NCBI GenBank assembly: GCA_020634975.1
Contig: JACKAQ010000007.1
Span: 57,521 to 121,520, forward strand
From: JACKAQ01 sp020634975 [NCBI: Calditrichia bacterium]
GTDB lineage: Bacteria > Calditrichota > Calditrichia > RBG-13-44-9
Length of the DNA: 64,000 nt
Direction of reading: 5' to 3'
Part shown: piece after piece, positions 46,389 through 57,500 of the stretch
How positions within the stretch are numbered: position 1 is the stretch's first letter
Layout of the letters: the number at the start of each line of letters is the position of its first letter
Made by a program: the position numbers and the translations under genes
The notes under the pieces: model-generated
Databases searched by the model: none
Told to the model about the DNA's origin: nothing
What the model saw: the letters and a program-made list of their open reading frames with translations, nothing else

Positions 46389-47804
46389 TTACGCGGTTTC
46401 GAGCGTAACTTTTTTGTTTTCAACTAAAAATCGGGCGATTGTTTCGCTCATGCCGTGCGCCTGTTTGACGCAATCGGCAACGGAAATGCCGCCGCGAAAA
46501 TTACCGGAAATAAATATTCCCGGATTATTTTGCTCAAATGTTTCGATGTCGCGCATCAATTGCTGATGCCCGAGCCGGTATTGCGGAATCGCTTGTTGCC
46601 ATTTGCGAATGACAACCACATCCGGTTTTTGGCTGATGCCCATTAATTCGCGGAGATCGTTTTGCACGAGTTCGCTCAACTGCTCGTCCGGCAATAGCGC
46701 GTTTTCCGGCTGTCGACTACCACCGACAAACGTGGTAAGCGCCGCGCCGCCATCGGGCATTCGCCCGGGAAAAATGCTGGAACTCCACAACGTTCCCAAA
46801 ATCTGGCGTTGCTCTTTTTCCGGCACCAGAAAACCAAATCCGTCCAGCGGCACGCAATCCGGCTGTTTTTTGTAGCCGAAATAAACCATGCTCACCGGCG
46901 GATAATAAATATTTTCAAATTGCCCCTGCAACGGAAAATCGAATTCAAACGGCAGTTTTTCATACTGATGCGCCGGAACGGTCAGCAACAGCGAAGTTGC
47001 GGAAATATGCGATTCGCCGTCCGGCGATTGAACATCGATTTCAAATTGTCCGCCATCGCGGCGAATGCTCACGATAGTCGTTTCAGTGAAAATCTGCTTT
47101 GCCAACGATTTGCCGATGGCATCCGTCACCGTCTGCAAACCGTTTTGAAACGACAGCATTTTGGCGTGCGATTTGGCTTTTTCCGCAGATTTTTTGCGTT
47201 TTCGCGCACCCAAAATTGCGCCTTTGATGAGGCTGCCATATTCCTGTTCCAACTGGTGCAGCTTCGGAAATGCGCTTTTGATACACAGCGTTTCCGGCTT
47301 TCCGGCATAAACGCCTGCGACAAACGGGTTGATCGCGTAATCCAGAAATTCCTGCCCGAGTCTGCGCTGCACAAATGCGCCCAGCGATTCATCTTTTTCC
47401 GGTGGCGCCGGTTTGATAAACGGCTCTTTTAACAACCGCAATTTCGCGGATGCCGAAAATAAGCTGCTTTTGATAAACGCCGGCGGCGATGCCGGAAGTG
47501 CGTTTAGCTTGCCGTATCGCACAATATAGCGTTTGTTGGCGGTTTCTGTGGCGTATTGTAACTGCGATTGTATGTTCAGGTCGGCAAACAATTCGCCCAA
47601 AATCGGTGTGGTTTCCAGTGTGCTGTTCGGACCGTGTTCGATCAAAAATCCGTCGCGTTTTTCGCTGTGGATCGATCCGCCGATGCGGCTGTTTTTCTCC
47701 AAAACAACCACGCTTTTTCCGGATTTCGCAAGAAAATGCGCCGCGGTCAGACCGGAAATTCCGGCACCGATAATGGCAACGTCGGTTTTTATTTCAGATT
47801 TCAT
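46389..47804 (-). CDS. hemY: Oxygen-dependent protoporphyrinogen oxidase
   Basis: 471 residues; the FAD-binding motif [17 protein letters not shown] opens the protein, with [12 protein letters not shown] following. Residues around 165-175 ([10 protein letters not shown]) are typical of HemY/HemG-type PPO. The C-terminal [18 protein letters not shown] is the second FAD contact. It oxidises protoporphyrinogen IX to protoporphyrin IX and normally needs O2 (some databases call it hemG). Its presence beside the O2-independent hemN suggests use under varying oxygen. Confidence 0.9.
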   Translation of the reverse strand: MKSEIKTDVAIIGAGISGLTAAHFLAKSGKSVVVLEKNSRIGGSIHSEKRDGFLIEHGPNSTLETTPILGELFADLNIQSQLQYATETANKRYIVRYGKLNALPASPPAFIKSSLFSASAKLRLLKEPFIKPAPPEKDESLGAFVQRRLGQEFLDYAINPFVAGVYAGKPETLCIKSAFPKLHQLEQEYGSLIKGAILGARKRKKSAEKAKSHAKMLSFQNGLQTVTDAIGKSLAKQIFTETTIVSIRRDGGQFEIDVQSPDGESHISATSLLLTVPAHQYEKLPFEFDFPLQGQFENIYYPPVSMVYFGYKKQPDCVPLDGFGFLVPEKEQRQILGTLWSSSIFPGRMPDGGAALTTFVGGSRQPENALLPDEQLSELVQNDLRELMGISQKPDVVVIRKWQQAIPQYRLGHQQLMRDIETFEQNNPGIFISGNFRGGISVADCVKQAHGMSETIARFLVENKKVTLETA

Positions 47805-47855
47805 TTATGCCCCCAAAATTCGTAGCTACTCAACCCTTTATAAACCGCTGTTAAT

Positions 47856-49253
47856 TCAAACCGTGCGGGAATAAATCGGTTTTTCGCGCTGGCGATCTTT
47901 TTCGAGATACGCGTCAAATTCCATCGCGATGTTGCGCACCACCAACCGTCCGGCATCGGAAATTTCGATACGATCAGGCAAAATTTCGACCAATCCATCC
48001 AGCACAAACGGTTCCAGTTTTGTTTCAAATCCCGCAAAATATTCGTCAAAATTGATGCTAAATCGTCGGGTTACTTCTTCTTTCAATACGCGATTGTTGC
48101 ACATAATTTCGGTAATCACAAACTGGCGAATTTTGTCATCTTTCGTTAATTGGTAGCCTACCATTGTCGGCAGTTGCCCGTTGTCCAACATCGTTTCGTA
48201 TTCTTTGGTGGTTTTCACATTTTGGGCATACACATAATCCAACTGGCTGATGGCGGTGATGCCCATTGCGTAAACTTCCGCACCGGCGCGGGTGCTGTAT
48301 CCCTGAAAATTGCGATACAACGTTTTCTCCGCCAACGCTTTGGTCAGTTCGTCGTCCGGTTTGGCAAAGTGATCCATTCCGATATAAACGTAGCCAGCTT
48401 CGGTGAGCCGTTCGATCACCAGTTTCAGAATAGCGAGTCGCTCAGTGGTGTCCGGCATAGCTTCCTCTGGAATGATCTGCTGGTGTTTTTTCAACCACGG
48501 CACATGCGCATAGTTAAAAATTGCCAGCCGGTCCGGTGAAAGTTCAATCACGCGATCGAGCGTTTTTTTGTAAGATTCCACGGTTTGATACGGCAATCCG
48601 TAAATCAAATCCACGTTCACGGAATCAAAATCGAGCCGACGGCTTTCGTCGATCACAAATTGGTTTTGCTCGTCCGTTTGGATGCGGTTGATGGTTTCCT
48701 GCACCTGCACATTAAAATCCTGTACACCAAAACTCACTCGATTGAAACCCAAACGCCGCAGGGTCGATAAATGGTAGTTTTTAATGGTTCGCGGATCAAT
48801 TTCGATACTGATTTCCGCATCGTTCGCAAAGTTGAAATGGGCTTTAATGTAGCTGAAAATATCCGTGATTTGCGCCGGTGTGAGGTATGTCGGCGTGCCC
48901 CCGCCCCAGTGCAATTGCACAACTTTCCGGTGGGGATTGATTTTCGCACTCACCAGATCAATCTCTTTTTTGAGATAGTCCAGATAGCGCTCAATCCGTT
49001 TCGGATTGTGGGTAATGATCACGTTGCAACCGCAGAAATAACAAAGGGTTCGGCAAAACGGAAAATGGAAATAAAGCGACAAATCCGGTGCATTTTTGCT
49101 GACGTTGGTCACCTCAATTTCCTGTAAAAAATGTTCCGGCGTAAAGCCTTCGTGGAAGTGCGGCGCGGTCGGGTAGCTGGTGTAGCGCGGTCCCGGCTGG
49201 TTGTATTTTTTTAACAAATCTGAATCGACGGATACTTTATAATTTTGCTTCAT
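47856..49253 (-). CDS. hemN: Oxygen-independent coproporphyrinogen III dehydrogenase
   Basis: 465 residues. The radical-SAM CxxxCxxC motif is extended with a fourth Cys (FPFCRTLCYFCGCN), as in true HemN rather than HemW. YTSYPTAPHFHEGF at the N-terminus and the C-terminal helical domain are also typical. It decarboxylates coproporphyrinogen III to protoporphyrinogen IX anaerobically with SAM. It sits 18 bases after hemE and 51 before hemY. Confidence 0.95.
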   Translation of the reverse strand: MKQNYKVSVDSDLLKKYNQPGPRYTSYPTAPHFHEGFTPEHFLQEIEVTNVSKNAPDLSLYFHFPFCRTLCYFCGCNVIITHNPKRIERYLDYLKKEIDLVSAKINPHRKVVQLHWGGGTPTYLTPAQITDIFSYIKAHFNFANDAEISIEIDPRTIKNYHLSTLRRLGFNRVSFGVQDFNVQVQETINRIQTDEQNQFVIDESRRLDFDSVNVDLIYGLPYQTVESYKKTLDRVIELSPDRLAIFNYAHVPWLKKHQQIIPEEAMPDTTERLAILKLVIERLTEAGYVYIGMDHFAKPDDELTKALAEKTLYRNFQGYSTRAGAEVYAMGITAISQLDYVYAQNVKTTKEYETMLDNGQLPTMVGYQLTKDDKIRQFVITEIMCNNRVLKEEVTRRFSINFDEYFAGFETKLEPFVLDGLVEILPDRIEISDAGRLVVRNIAMEFDAYLEKDRQREKPIYSRTV

Positions 49254-49270
49254 CTTATTAACCCAATGGT

Positions 49271-50323
49271 TTAAGATTGATGATAAATAACGCTTTCTTC
49301 TTTTACGGCGTTGATGAATTCGCGGGCGTGTTCGACCGGAATATCCGGTAAGATGCCGTGTCCCAAATTGGCGATGTGCCCGTTTGCAGAGCCGTTTTCC
49401 GCCAACATTTTTTTGACGAATTGACGAATGTTTTGCGGCGAAGCATACAACGCAGTTGGATCGAGATTGCCCTGCAGCGCAACGCGATTGCCGAGCGTTT
49501 TTCGTGCGGTGCTCAGGTTTATCGTCCAGTCCAGCCCCACAACATCGGCGCCGCTTTCGCCCACTTTATCCAGCCAGCTCATTGCGCCTTTGGCAAAATA
49601 AATAATTGGCACGCCCTGCTGGCGAATCGCTGCAATAATCCGTTTAACATATACAAGCGCAAATTCGTTGAAACCGTCTTCGTCCAAAATGCCGGCCCAC
49701 GAATCGAAAATCTGGATGGCTTGCGCACCGGCGGTAACTTTTGCACGGCAATAATCGATCACCGCATCGGAAATTGCGTGGAGCAATTTGTGCAGCAAAT
49801 CGGGTCGCGCATATCGCCATTCTTTAATATGTTTGAAATTTTTGGAGCCGCTGCCCTCAATCATGTAAGTTGCCAACGTCCACGGTGCGCCGCTGAATCC
49901 GATCAACGGCACTTTGCCGTCGAGTGTGTTTCGCACCAGTTTGATCGCGTCCATCACGAAATCCAGTTCGGCTGCCGCGTCAATATTGTGCAATCTGGAC
50001 AGATCTTTTTCGCTGCGGATAGGCGAGGGGAATACCGGTCCGCGCCCTTCATGAAATTGCAATTCCATTCCCATCGCTTCGGGAATCACCAAAATATCGG
50101 AAAACAAAATGGCGGCATCCACTCCAATAATATCAACCGGCTGCAAAGTTACTTCCGCAGCCAATTCAGGTGTTTTATACATTGTTATAAAATCGTGATT
50201 CGCCCGCACCGCGCGGTATTCCGGAAGATAGCGACCAGCTTGCCGCATCATCCAGACCGGTGTGCGTGCAACCGGTTTCCGAAAACAGGCGTCTATAAAC
50301 AGGTGGTTGTTTTGTTCACTCAT
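49271..50323 (-). CDS. hemE: Uroporphyrinogen decarboxylase
   Basis: 350 residues. VWMMRQAGRYLPEYRA is the family's signature with catalytic Arg residues, and IGFSGAPWTLATYMIEG is the second conserved block. It decarboxylates uroporphyrinogen III to coproporphyrinogen III. It is placed between hemD and hemN in the haem cluster. Confidence 0.97.
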   Translation of the reverse strand: MSEQNNHLFIDACFRKPVARTPVWMMRQAGRYLPEYRAVRANHDFITMYKTPELAAEVTLQPVDIIGVDAAILFSDILVIPEAMGMELQFHEGRGPVFPSPIRSEKDLSRLHNIDAAAELDFVMDAIKLVRNTLDGKVPLIGFSGAPWTLATYMIEGSGSKNFKHIKEWRYARPDLLHKLLHAISDAVIDYCRAKVTAGAQAIQIFDSWAGILDEDGFNEFALVYVKRIIAAIRQQGVPIIYFAKGAMSWLDKVGESGADVVGLDWTINLSTARKTLGNRVALQGNLDPTALYASPQNIRQFVKKMLAENGSANGHIANLGHGILPDIPVEHAREFINAVKEESVIYHQS

Positions 50324-50349
50324 CGGCTCTGTATATCCTTGCTTTATTT

Positions 50350-51150
50350 TTAGTGGTTCGATAAATGTTCAAGTTTGCTCGATTGTTCAAAATAATCGAT
50401 GGTCGATTTACACAATTCTTCCGGCGAAACGATGTCGGGAATAATCTGCGGATCGATGCCGTTTTCCCGAAGATGCATGGCTGTAGTTTCACCGAAAACG
50501 GCGATTGCAGTTGAAGGCAACAGATCGTTTCCGGCAATTATTTGTCGGAAATAATCAAACGACGTCGGGCTGCTGAATACAAAAACATCGAATTTTCCGG
50601 TGAGAATTTCCGCCAAAATATCGCTGTCAAAGCGTTCGTTTGCGATGGTTTGATACAGCGGAACGCGTTGCAAAATAACATTTACGGGAATTTCGGGTGC
50701 AATATTTTCCAGCGATTGAACGCTGGTTACATGCATCAATTGAACGGTTTCTTCCGGGTGAATTTTGGAAATATGGCTCAGCAACGATTGCAAATTGGCC
50801 GCTTTCGCGTAAATTTCAGCGTCCGGTACCAATTCGATCAGCCGCTTCGCCGCTTTTACGCCGACGGTTCCAACCAGAATTTTCGATAAAATTGCCAGAT
50901 CAATCTGCTGCTTTTCCAGTGCAGTCACCAGCGCATCAACCCCGTTTTGGCTGCTGAGCAGCAGCCAGTCGAATGTGTCAATTTCGCTGATAATTTCTGA
51001 AATATGCTGTTCCTTCGGATCGGCGAATTCGATACGATACGGTTCGAAAAATGCCACATTTGCACCGGCAGATCGAAACGCGGTTTCGAAAGCTGCGCTG
51101 GCATTTTGCGGTCGGCTGAACAGCACATTTTTTCCGTTCAGCGCACTCAT
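50350..51150 (-). CDS. hemD: Uroporphyrinogen-III synthase
   Basis: 266 residues. HemD is poorly conserved; the assignment rests on the two-domain alpha/beta layout (LSSQNGVDALVTAL, VGTVGVKAAKRL, VFSSPTSFDYFRQI, IAVFGETTAMHLRENG) and on overlap by four bases with hemC. It closes hydroxymethylbilane with D-ring inversion to uroporphyrinogen III. Confidence 0.9.
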   Translation of the reverse strand: MSALNGKNVLFSRPQNASAAFETAFRSAGANVAFFEPYRIEFADPKEQHISEIISEIDTFDWLLLSSQNGVDALVTALEKQQIDLAILSKILVGTVGVKAAKRLIELVPDAEIYAKAANLQSLLSHISKIHPEETVQLMHVTSVQSLENIAPEIPVNVILQRVPLYQTIANERFDSDILAEILTGKFDVFVFSSPTSFDYFRQIIAGNDLLPSTAIAVFGETTAMHLRENGIDPQIIPDIVSPEELCKSTIDYFEQSSKLEHLSNH

Positions 51151-52088
51151 TTCGACTGCGCCTCGTTTTTGCTGATTTCTGCCAAAATTTCACCGGCACC
51201 CATTTTCAGCAATTCTTTTGCCAGCGTAAATCCGGTATGTTCTGCATTTGTGATAGATGCGTCCATTTCTGTGCGCAGCAACCGGCTGCCATCCAAACTG
51301 GCAACGCATCCGCTGATGTGCAATTGCTGGCCGGAAACCTGCGCAAATGCGCCGATCGGCACATGACAGCCGCCTTCCAGCGTGCGCAACATGGCACGTT
51401 CAGCAGTCGCGGCAATTTCGGATGGCCGGTGATTGATATTGCGAATAATTTCCAAAATCCGGCTATCGTTTTCCCGGCAAACCACGGCAAAACTGCCCTG
51501 CCCGACTGCCGGTAACATGACGTCCATCGAAATTTTTTCGCTGATGCGATCCGCCCAGCCGAGCCGCTCGATGCCGGCAACTGCCAAAATCATCCCGTCC
51601 CAATTACTGTCGTCAAATTTGCGGAAACGGGTGTTCAGGTTGCCGCGAATATCGACCATTTTGAAATCGCGGCGATAGTTGAGCAACTGCGCTTTCCGGC
51701 GTAAACTGCCCGTCGCGATAACCGCGTTTTCCGGTAATTCCGCCAAATTTTTCCCATGTTTCGAGATGAACGCATCGCGGACATCCCATCGTTCGGTGAT
51801 TGCGCCAATGGTCAATCCATCGGGTAGAATTGTTGGCAAATCCTTTAAGCTGTGGACTGCCAAATCAATTCTGTTTTGCAATAGTGCAACGTCTAATTCC
51901 TTTGTAAATAATCCCTTATCGCCAATGTCCGAGAGTGGGATGTCCAGGATGCGATCACCAATTGTTTTCACTTCTTCGGTTTCAAACTGCAATTCCGGCA
52001 GATGATGTTGCAAATGAGATTTTACCCATTCCGTTTGCCAGAGTGCCAATTGGCTGTCGCGTGTGCCAATGATAATATTATTGTTCAT
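51147..52088 (-). CDS. hemC: Hydroxymethylbilane synthase (porphobilinogen deaminase)
   Basis: 313 residues. IIIGTRDSQLALWQ opens the protein, and LEGGCHVPIGAFA holds the cysteine that anchors the dipyrromethane cofactor. DLAVHSLKDLPT is the conserved catalytic Asp region. It polymerises four porphobilinogens. It overlaps hemA by 11 bases and hemD by four, so the genes are probably translationally coupled. Confidence 0.97.
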   Translation of the reverse strand: MNNNIIIGTRDSQLALWQTEWVKSHLQHHLPELQFETEEVKTIGDRILDIPLSDIGDKGLFTKELDVALLQNRIDLAVHSLKDLPTILPDGLTIGAITERWDVRDAFISKHGKNLAELPENAVIATGSLRRKAQLLNYRRDFKMVDIRGNLNTRFRKFDDSNWDGMILAVAGIERLGWADRISEKISMDVMLPAVGQGSFAVVCRENDSRILEIIRNINHRPSEIAATAERAMLRTLEGGCHVPIGAFAQVSGQQLHISGCVASLDGSRLLRTEMDASITNAEHTGFTLAKELLKMGAGEILAEISKNEAQSK

Positions 52089-53361
52089 AGTGTTCGTCCG
52101 TTAAATCAAACATTTCCCGCACCACGTTTATCCGCTGCTGGCTTTCCTGCGTGCCGTTGCCATATCGGCGCAACTGCGATAGCGGCAGGTGCAAAATTTT
52201 GTTCATCAATCCACGGGTTGCCTGCTCGATCATTTCCAATTCCTGCGGTGATGAACGGTGTTGGTATTTTTTTAATTCGACATCGCGGATTTCTTCGAGC
52301 TTTTTCCGGAGACAAACGATGGTCGGTGTTAAATTCAACGATTGCCGCCACTGGCGGAATTTCAGCATTTCCTGATGGATGATTCGCTGGGCTGCCTGCA
52401 CTTCCTGCTGACGTCGGCTGAGGTTGCCTTCCACAATTTTCTGCAGCGAATCCATATCGTTCAAAAAGATATTTTCGTATTGCTTAATTTCGGGATCGAA
52501 ATTTCGCGGAACCGCTATGTCTATCATAAACAATGGTTTGGGTGATCGGCAGGGGAGAATCTTTTTGAAATCATTTTTCGTCAGCACAAATTCGGGTGCG
52601 TAAGTGGCGCCGATAACCAGATCAATTTGCGGCAGCAATTCCTTCATCAATGGAAACGGAAACGCCTGGCCGTCCAGCTCTTTTGCCAAATTGTGGGCTT
52701 TTTCGAATGTGCGATTAGCGATAAAAATTTTGCCGACACCCTTCTTTTTGAGATGGCGGGCAGCCAATTGTCCGGTTTCGCCACTGCCGATCAGCAATAC
52801 CTGCTGTTTGCCGAGATCGCGGAAAATTTTCTGCGAAAGCTCAACTGCGGCATATGCGACACTGACGGCGCCGGAGGCAATTTCTGTTTCGGTGCGCACC
52901 CGTTTGGCGGTTTGCAGCGCAGAATCAAAAAATCGCTGTAATTGCGTGCTGATCGTGCCGGTTTCTGAGGCGATCCGGAATGCATCTTTCACCTGACCGG
53001 TGATTTGCGGTTCGCCCAAAATCATCGAGTTCAGCCCGGATGTTACGGCGAACAAATGTTGCACGGCATCTTCGCCCCGCAAAAAATAGAAATGCTCAAA
53101 ATCTGCATCGCTGATGCCGTCGCGCAACCCGGTGAGCAGGCTTTTCAACCGAAACGGGACATCTTCGGTGGACGGCGCAGCAACGTAAATCTCGCTGCGG
53201 TTGCAGGTCGAAAGGATGCATGCTTCCGAAAATTCCAGTTTTGTCACCAGTTGAATGAGAATATCCGGGATTTCGCTTTCGTTAAACGCGACTTTTTCCC
53301 GCAGTTCAACCGGTGCAACTTTGTGGTTCAGTCCAAAAATAAAAATGTCAAATTCGCTCAT
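52078..53361 (-). CDS. hemA: Glutamyl-tRNA reductase
   Basis: 427 residues. FGLNHKVAPVELREKVAF and ILSTCNRSEIYV, with the catalytic Cys, are the family signatures. GETGQLAARHLKKKGV is the NADPH-binding fold, and the C-terminus is the dimerisation helix. It reduces Glu-tRNA to glutamate-1-semialdehyde, the first committed step of the C5 route. It follows the hemX-like gene by six bases. Confidence 0.97.
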   Translation of the reverse strand: MSEFDIFIFGLNHKVAPVELREKVAFNESEIPDILIQLVTKLEFSEACILSTCNRSEIYVAAPSTEDVPFRLKSLLTGLRDGISDADFEHFYFLRGEDAVQHLFAVTSGLNSMILGEPQITGQVKDAFRIASETGTISTQLQRFFDSALQTAKRVRTETEIASGAVSVAYAAVELSQKIFRDLGKQQVLLIGSGETGQLAARHLKKKGVGKIFIANRTFEKAHNLAKELDGQAFPFPLMKELLPQIDLVIGATYAPEFVLTKNDFKKILPCRSPKPLFMIDIAVPRNFDPEIKQYENIFLNDMDSLQKIVEGNLSRRQQEVQAAQRIIHQEMLKFRQWRQSLNLTPTIVCLRKKLEEIRDVELKKYQHRSSPQELEMIEQATRGLMNKILHLPLSQLRRYGNGTQESQQRINVVREMFDLTDEHYEQ

Positions 53362-53367
53362 ACCGAT

Positions 53368-54192
53368 TTATCCGAATTGGTGAAAACTATCCACAATCAT
53401 TTTGATGAACACCATCGAAAGAATGATGAACAAAAACCCGCCAATGGAGGCGTAGGCAAGCCATTTTCCCGTCCAGCTGCCAATTTTTTTGCCGTAGAGA
53501 ACCGTTCCGAAAATCAACCAGATGCCATATGAAGTAATCACTTTCGGGTCGAAATGGGACAGTTCGGGAAATTCATATTTGCGCCACATCATGCCCAAAA
53601 AAATGGTGATCGTGAAGAAAATAAAGCCGATAAACGCCGATCGCATGCTCATTTCGAGCAGCTCTTCGAGCGATGGCATTTTGCGGTAAATGACGCTGAA
53701 TTGGGCACTTTTGAGGTCGTAAAACAACATTAAATACATCACGCTGTATGCAGCGGAAACAAACAATGCGGAATATCCCAAAATGACCGTTGAAGTGTGT
53801 AAAATGAACATCGGGCTTCTCAGGATTTCCGGAATTTCCGGATCGAAAGTGATAAAAATGGAGGACAGTAATTGCAGGAAACAGACCACAATTAAAATGA
53901 AAAATCCGGTGGATTGTATTTTTAAGCGATGTTGGAGATACACATAAGTTGCGGCGACGGCAAATGCCAGAACGCTGGACATTTCGAAAATATCGGCTGA
54001 TGGGAAATAGCCGAATTTATATCCGCGTAACACCAGAATAATCAAATGGATAGTAACGGTTCCGGTGAGCAATTTGCTCATGTATTTACTGGATGTTCGA
54101 TCGGAACGGAAGAAAAATAATCCATACATAATTGTAACCGTGATATACGAAACCGGCAGGATTATATTCAATGCGTAAATCAGTGCTTCCAT
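53368..54192 (-). CDS. HemX/CcsA-like membrane protein
   Basis: 274 residues with about eight membrane helices. The C-terminal FDPKVITSYGIWLIFGTVLYG block is the equivalent of the CcsA/CcmC region. It stands first in the haem cluster as HemX does before hemA in Bacillus-type operons, where it affects HemA level. CcsA-type proteins instead deliver haem for cytochrome c. The Trp-rich haem-site motif of CcsA (WGxxWxWD) is not evident, so HemX is the better guess. Confidence 0.75.
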   Translation of the reverse strand: MEALIYALNIILPVSYITVTIMYGLFFFRSDRTSSKYMSKLLTGTVTIHLIILVLRGYKFGYFPSADIFEMSSVLAFAVAATYVYLQHRLKIQSTGFFILIVVCFLQLLSSIFITFDPEIPEILRSPMFILHTSTVILGYSALFVSAAYSVMYLMLFYDLKSAQFSVIYRKMPSLEELLEMSMRSAFIGFIFFTITIFLGMMWRKYEFPELSHFDPKVITSYGIWLIFGTVLYGKKIGSWTGKWLAYASIGGFLFIILSMVFIKMIVDSFHQFG

Positions 54193-54460
54193 CTTTTTTC
54201 CATCTGCTCTGCTTATGTGAAAGATTTACTTATCCATTTCGAAATAGGACGGATATATGACAAATCATGTGCCAAAGTGATAATTGGTCCTGTTTTTGGG
54301 CGAAACAGGCAAAAAGAATGATTTTGGGCGGTAAAAATCCAAATTCTGGCAAACAAAAAAGCGTTATGAGCGATTTGCAAAAACCGACCTTTTTTGTCCA
54401 TGTTTCAGTATGAAACCGGATTTTTCATTTTGAAATAAAGCGGGAAGGGGAGGATTGACC
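54193..54460. other. Intergenic region, haem-cluster leader
   Basis: About 270 bases with no convincing gene. It should hold the leftward promoter of the haem cluster, but I could not identify a clear -10/-35 or riboswitch. Confidence 0.4.
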
Positions 54461-54496
54461 AAAAAAAAGAGCGAAACGATTTCAATCGCTTCGCTC
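54461..54496 (-). terminator. Rho-independent terminator after the RND pump operon
   Basis: A 12-bp stem (54469-54480 with 54485-54496, one mismatch, four-base loop) preceded by eight As, which read as a U-run on the minus strand. It ends the leftward RND operon. Confidence 0.85.
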
Positions 54497-54523
54497 TGCA
54501 TTAGACTAAATTTCTATGTGGTT

Positions 54524-57500
54524 TTACCGTGCCCGAACTTTGTCGAGAAGGTCATTGGCGCTGATGTAAACCGCAGGAATGAGCACCAGCGTAATCAGGG
54601 TCGAAACTGTCAGCCCGCCGATAACCGCGCGCGCCAGAGCAGCCTGAATTTCACCGCCGGCGCCGGTGCCGAATGCCAGCGGGAGCATTCCGAGAACTGT
54701 GGTGCAGGTGGTCATCAAAATGGGACGGAGCCGTAATCGTCCGGATTGCATCACAGCTTCCATCACGCCTAAATTTTGCTCCCTGCGCATCAGGTTAATG
54801 TAGTCAACCAACACAATGGCGTTGTTTACTACAATGCCAATCAACATCACAATTCCCATCAAGCTTTGGATATTCAACGATGTGCCGGTAATTAACAGCG
54901 CCGGAACCACCCCGATAATCGCCATTGGAACGGCAACCATCACTATCAGCGGATCTAAAAATCGTTCGAATTGCGCTGCCATCACCATATAAATCAGCAC
55001 CAGCGCCATCAGGATGGAAAGCGTAAAATCGCCCTGTGCTTTTTGCTGTTCTTCAAATTCGCCACCGAAAACCAGCGAAAAACCGCCGGGCAGGGTCACA
55101 TTCCGGAGGCGTTCCTGAACTTTCAGGATCACATCGCCGAGCGCCGCGCCGCTTTGCAGATTGGCGGAAATATAGGTTACCCGCTGTCCGTCGATACGTT
55201 CGATAGATGTTGGCGTGCGACGCCGTTCTTTCCGCACAACCGACGAAACGGGCATAATTTCGCCATTATTGGTGCGCAGCGAAACGTTGCCCAAATCCAG
55301 CGAACTCAACCGGTCTTCCGGCTGTAACCGGACAACAATCGGAAATTCTTCGCCACCTTCGCGGTAAACACCGGCGCGGCTGCCGCCGACGTTGGTTTGG
55401 ATGACTTCCGCCACATCTCTCACGGAAAGCCCGAGATCGGCAATTTTTTCGCGGTCAACAATCAGGTTTTGCTCCGGACGTCCTTCGCGGCGGCTGATGC
55501 GCACGTCTTTAATTTCCGGCACCTGTTCCATAATTTGTTTGATGTTCAGCGCCAGCTGATCTGCCAGAGCCAGATCGTATCCGCGCAACTCCAGTTGAAC
55601 CGCCTGACCGCCGGCGGAACCGAACAATCGCCGCAGCATCCACAATCCGGACTGTGCTTCTACCTGCACTTCTGCGCCGGGAATTTTACCTTCCACATTC
55701 CGGCGAATCTGGTCGGCTAATTCAAAGCTGTCGATGGTTCGTTCATCTGCGCCCAAAAGTGACAGTTCAACTTCCGCATCGCCGGGACGAATTTCGATGG
55801 TTAAATGGCGCACCTGATCCATCGGCGTGGATTCTCGAACGATGCGTTCCAGCTCATACAAATATTCATTTACCACGGCAATATTGGTGCCCTGCGCCAT
55901 TTCGAGATCAACATCAATTTCATCCGCATCCGTTTGCGGTGCGAGTTCAACCGGAATAAGCGGCCACAAAAACAATGTAACCAACAACATTGCTGAAGTT
56001 ATGCCGAAAACCGTTTTCCGCCGGTGAATGGCTTTGTTGAGCAGTTTGGCATAAGAATCTTCGAGCCGGTCCAGCCATTGTCCGATTCGCGATTTTAAGT
56101 TTGTCCCGCGATGATCGCCGGATTTGATAGTGAGATAGCGGCTCCCGAGCATCGGCACCAGCGTTAGCGCAACCAGCAGCGAGCAGAACAGCGCAAAAAC
56201 GACAACCAGCGCCAGCTCTTTAAACAGCATTCCCGAAATGGTTTGCATAAACACAATCGGCAGGAAAATGACCATCGTGGTTAGGGTCGATGCAACAATT
56301 GCCCCGGAAACCTGTCGTGTGCCGATGAGGGCACTTTCCTCCAACGGTTTATCGTTTTCACGTTGTCGCACAATATTTTCCAGCACCACTATGGCGTTGT
56401 CAACAATCAACCCGATGCCCAATGCCAGTCCGCCGAAGCTCATTTGGTTGAGCGTCAGTCCGTTGAAAAAGAGCAAGCCAAAGGTTGCAATAATCGAAAT
56501 CGGGATCGACAGCGCAATAATAAACGTGGTCGAACCGTTTCGCAGAAAAAAATACAGAATTAAAATAGCCAGCAAACCGCCCCAAATGGCTGATTGCTGA
56601 ACGTTGTTTATCGAATTTTGGATAAAATCGCTTTGGTCGATGACCATCATCAGTTCGATATCGTCGCGTTCGCGATTGATTTCCGTCATTACGCGACGGG
56701 CATTTTCGGCAACCTCGACGGTATTGGCGCCGGATTGTTTACGAATGCCCATCCGGACCATCGGTTGTCCGTCAATTTGGACGAGGCGATTGAGGTCCTG
56801 ATAACCGTCCACTACTTCCGCAACATCGCGGATGCGGATCGGTCTGCCATCGACCAAGGTGATAATTGTGTTGGCAATTTCTTCGACAGACTGGAATTCG
56901 CCGCGAGTGCGCACGTATAAATCGCTGACGCCTTCGCGCAAATCGCCGCCGGGTAACGTAACATTTTCCCGCAGCAATGCCTGCTGAATATCCGTTGCCG
57001 AAAGCTGGCTGGATGCCAGCCGGTCGCGTTTCAGCCGAACCTGAATTTCGCGGTAAACGCCGCCCCACACATCAACGGAACCGGCGCCGGGAATTTGCTC
57101 AAACCGTTGGGAAATCTCGCGTTCGAGAATCCGGGTGAGCTCTTCCATATCGCGGCTCGATTTTGCGCCCAAAATAACCACGGGAAAATTATCCGGGTCA
57201 AATTTCCAGAGCCGTGGTGATTCCACCTCCGGTGGAAAATCATCGCGAATCCGGTCAATTGCCGCTCTCACGTCGTTTGCGGCTTCGTCGATGTTGGTTC
57301 CCTGGGTAAATTCCAGCGTTACCCGGCTTTGCCCTTCTTCCGATTGCGATCGCACAACCTCAACATTCGGAACGCCGGCAACGGCATTTTCAACGCGATC
57401 GGTGATGATCGTTTCAATTTCCTCAGGTCCCACATTCGGATAATTGGTCCGCACGGTTAGCTGCGGATATTCGATCTTTGGCAGCAAATCGACCGGTAAA

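Noticed and set aside
49358-50353. Open frame of 331 codons antisense to hemE
   Set aside because: Mirror of hemE codon bias; the hemE signature is intact on the other strand.
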